Shown here: in pieces, positions 5,260 through 5,774 of the stretch | Layout of the letters: every line of letters begins with the position of its first letter | Numbering within the stretch: the first letter of the stretch is position 1 | Assembly (NCBI GenBank): GCA_910584935.1 | Contig: CAJUDU010000117.1 | Location: 1 to 5,774 of the forward strand | Direction of reading: 5' to 3' | DNA length: 5,774 bases | Source: an uncultured Butyricicoccus sp. | Lineage (GTDB): Bacteria > Bacillota > Clostridia > Oscillospirales > Butyricicoccaceae | Position numbers and translations under genes: made by a program | Notes under the pieces: model-generated | What the model saw: only the letters and a program-made list of their open reading frames with translations | Databases searched by the model: none | Told to the model about the DNA's origin: nothing

Positions 5260-5723
5260 ATGATTCCCGCACAGCCCAGGACGGTCATAGATTCATCTGG
5301 CATTACCCTTGAAACAGCCGAAATAGTACCAGGCGCTTCTATCCACGCATCAGCCAGCCCGCCGCATACCCATCCGTTTTATGAATTGGCACTTGCCATG
5401 CGCGGCAGCGCAATCTACCAATTCCGGCACCGGCGCATTGCTCTTGTGCCAGGCGATTTGCTGCTGCTTCCGCCAGAATTGCCACACCTTTGTCATCCAC
5501 AAAATGATATACTGCTATATTTATGCCATTTTGAATCTTGGGCAGTGCCAGATAAAATACTATTGTCAGGCAGCCCCGAACCAGACGGCGCCGCACAGCA
5601 GCGCCTGCATATACTGGATGCTTTTTCCGAACTTCCCGACCAACAGACAGAAGAATGGCTGCATTTAAATAAGGCAGAATGCGAACATTTTCATGCACTT
5701 TTCCGCGCTCTGCTGATGGAGCA
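5260..5723 (+). CDS. AraC-family transcriptional regulator, N-terminal cupin part (interrupted or partial)
   Basis: The first ~155 residues of an AraC-type regulator. The ATG at 5260 has an excellent ribosome site, AAAGGAGG, 9 bases upstream. Seen: the AraC-binding cupin domain with PPHTHPFYEL (His36, His38, Glu42), the turn VPGDLLLLPPELPH (Gly65, Asp66, His76) and a following helix-rich linker (about 112-154). Family members run to about 270-300 residues and end in a double helix-turn-helix, which is not in the window. The frame stays open to the edge (5774), but the last 16 or so residues, read through 5725-5774 (SGRRQAISSPADLPHHR), look unlike an AraC linker. They coincide with an apparent group II intron end, so native coding is taken to stop at about 5723. 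It is divergent from the decarboxylase-fold gene and its likely regulator. The ligand is unknown; this cupin class often senses sugars. Confidence 0.85.
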
Positions 5724-5774
5724 ATCGGGTAGGAGGCAGGCGATTAGTTCACCTGCCGACCTCCCACACCACCG
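5724..5774 (-). mobile_element. 3' end of a group II intron (domain VI and edge of domain V), cut by the window end
   Basis: Read on the minus strand, the sequence after the fragment CGGTGGTG (as at the 3' side of a domain V) folds as a domain VI. GGCAGGTGA (5749-5757) pairs with TCGCCTGCC (5735-5743) around the loop ACTAA; AGG (5760-5762) pairs with CCT (5731-5733); GGG (5763-5765) pairs with CCC (5727-5729), leaving A5730 bulged opposite nothing, the position of a branch-point adenosine. Six bases later comes AT (5725-5724), fitting the 3'-terminal A-pyrimidine rule of group II introns. I also recall near-identical tails at bacterial intron ends, but cannot verify this here. The intron body, its reverse transcriptase and the 5' splice site would lie beyond the right edge. 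Confidence 0.6.

Noticed and set aside
5339..5698. 119-codon minus-strand open frame opposite the AraC-type gene
   Set aside because: The plus frame has a strong ribosome site and cupin motifs; the antisense frame has neither and is a shadow.
5731..5765. Hairpin at the right edge as a plus-strand transcription terminator
   Set aside because: The stem is not followed by a T-run on the plus strand, and it would lie inside the AraC frame; the bulged A and AT end on the minus strand fit an intron domain VI better.

Overview
The window looks like a piece of a low-to-moderate GC Gram-positive genome, most likely an anaerobic, gut-type Clostridia. The reasons are strong AGGAGG-type ribosome binding sites, a lipoprotein signal of the Gram-positive kind, a secreted protein anchored by three S-layer homology (SLH) domains, an AdhR-like MerR regulator, and a diverged uroporphyrinogen-decarboxylase-fold protein next to an AraC-type regulator. 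The taxonomic assignment is inference; there is no rRNA or marker gene here.

Layout. (1) 3-1093, minus strand: a two-gene operon with a MerR-family regulator first and a VanX-type D-Ala-D-Ala dipeptidase lipoprotein second, overlapping by the 4-base ATGA. Its promoter carries a MerR-style dyad. (2) 1094-1306: a divergent control region with a near-consensus promoter for the rightward gene. (3) 1307-3478, plus strand: a 723-residue exported protein with about eight FG-GAP/VCBS calcium-loop repeats and three C-terminal SLH domains. (4) 3479-3610: a convergent gap holding two hairpins, one at the end of each flanking gene. (5) 3611-4918, minus strand: a 435-residue protein of the uroporphyrinogen decarboxylase/MtaA methyltransferase superfamily, not HemE. 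(6) 4919-5259: a 341-base AT-rich divergent control region with candidate promoters in both directions, a 14-base-arm inverted repeat and short direct repeats. (7) 5260 to the right edge, plus strand: the cupin (sensor) half of an AraC-type regulator. Its native reading appears to stop at about 5723, where the sequence becomes what looks like the 3' end (domain VI with bulged A) of a group II intron lying on the minus strand.

How the parts fit. Regions 1-3 concern the cell surface: an extracytoplasmic dipeptidase with its regulator, and a wall-bound repeat protein. Regions 5-7 look like a regulator and its divergently transcribed target enzyme, sharing one operator-rich gap. If the intron reading is right, the regulator is broken by an antisense intron that cannot be spliced from its mRNA, so this enzyme module may have lost its normal control. 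No CRISPR array, tRNA or rRNA was seen. The most unusual points are the intron edge inside the AraC gene, the membrane-anchored form of a normally cytoplasmic VanX, and the missing His of the zinc motif in the decarboxylase-fold protein.
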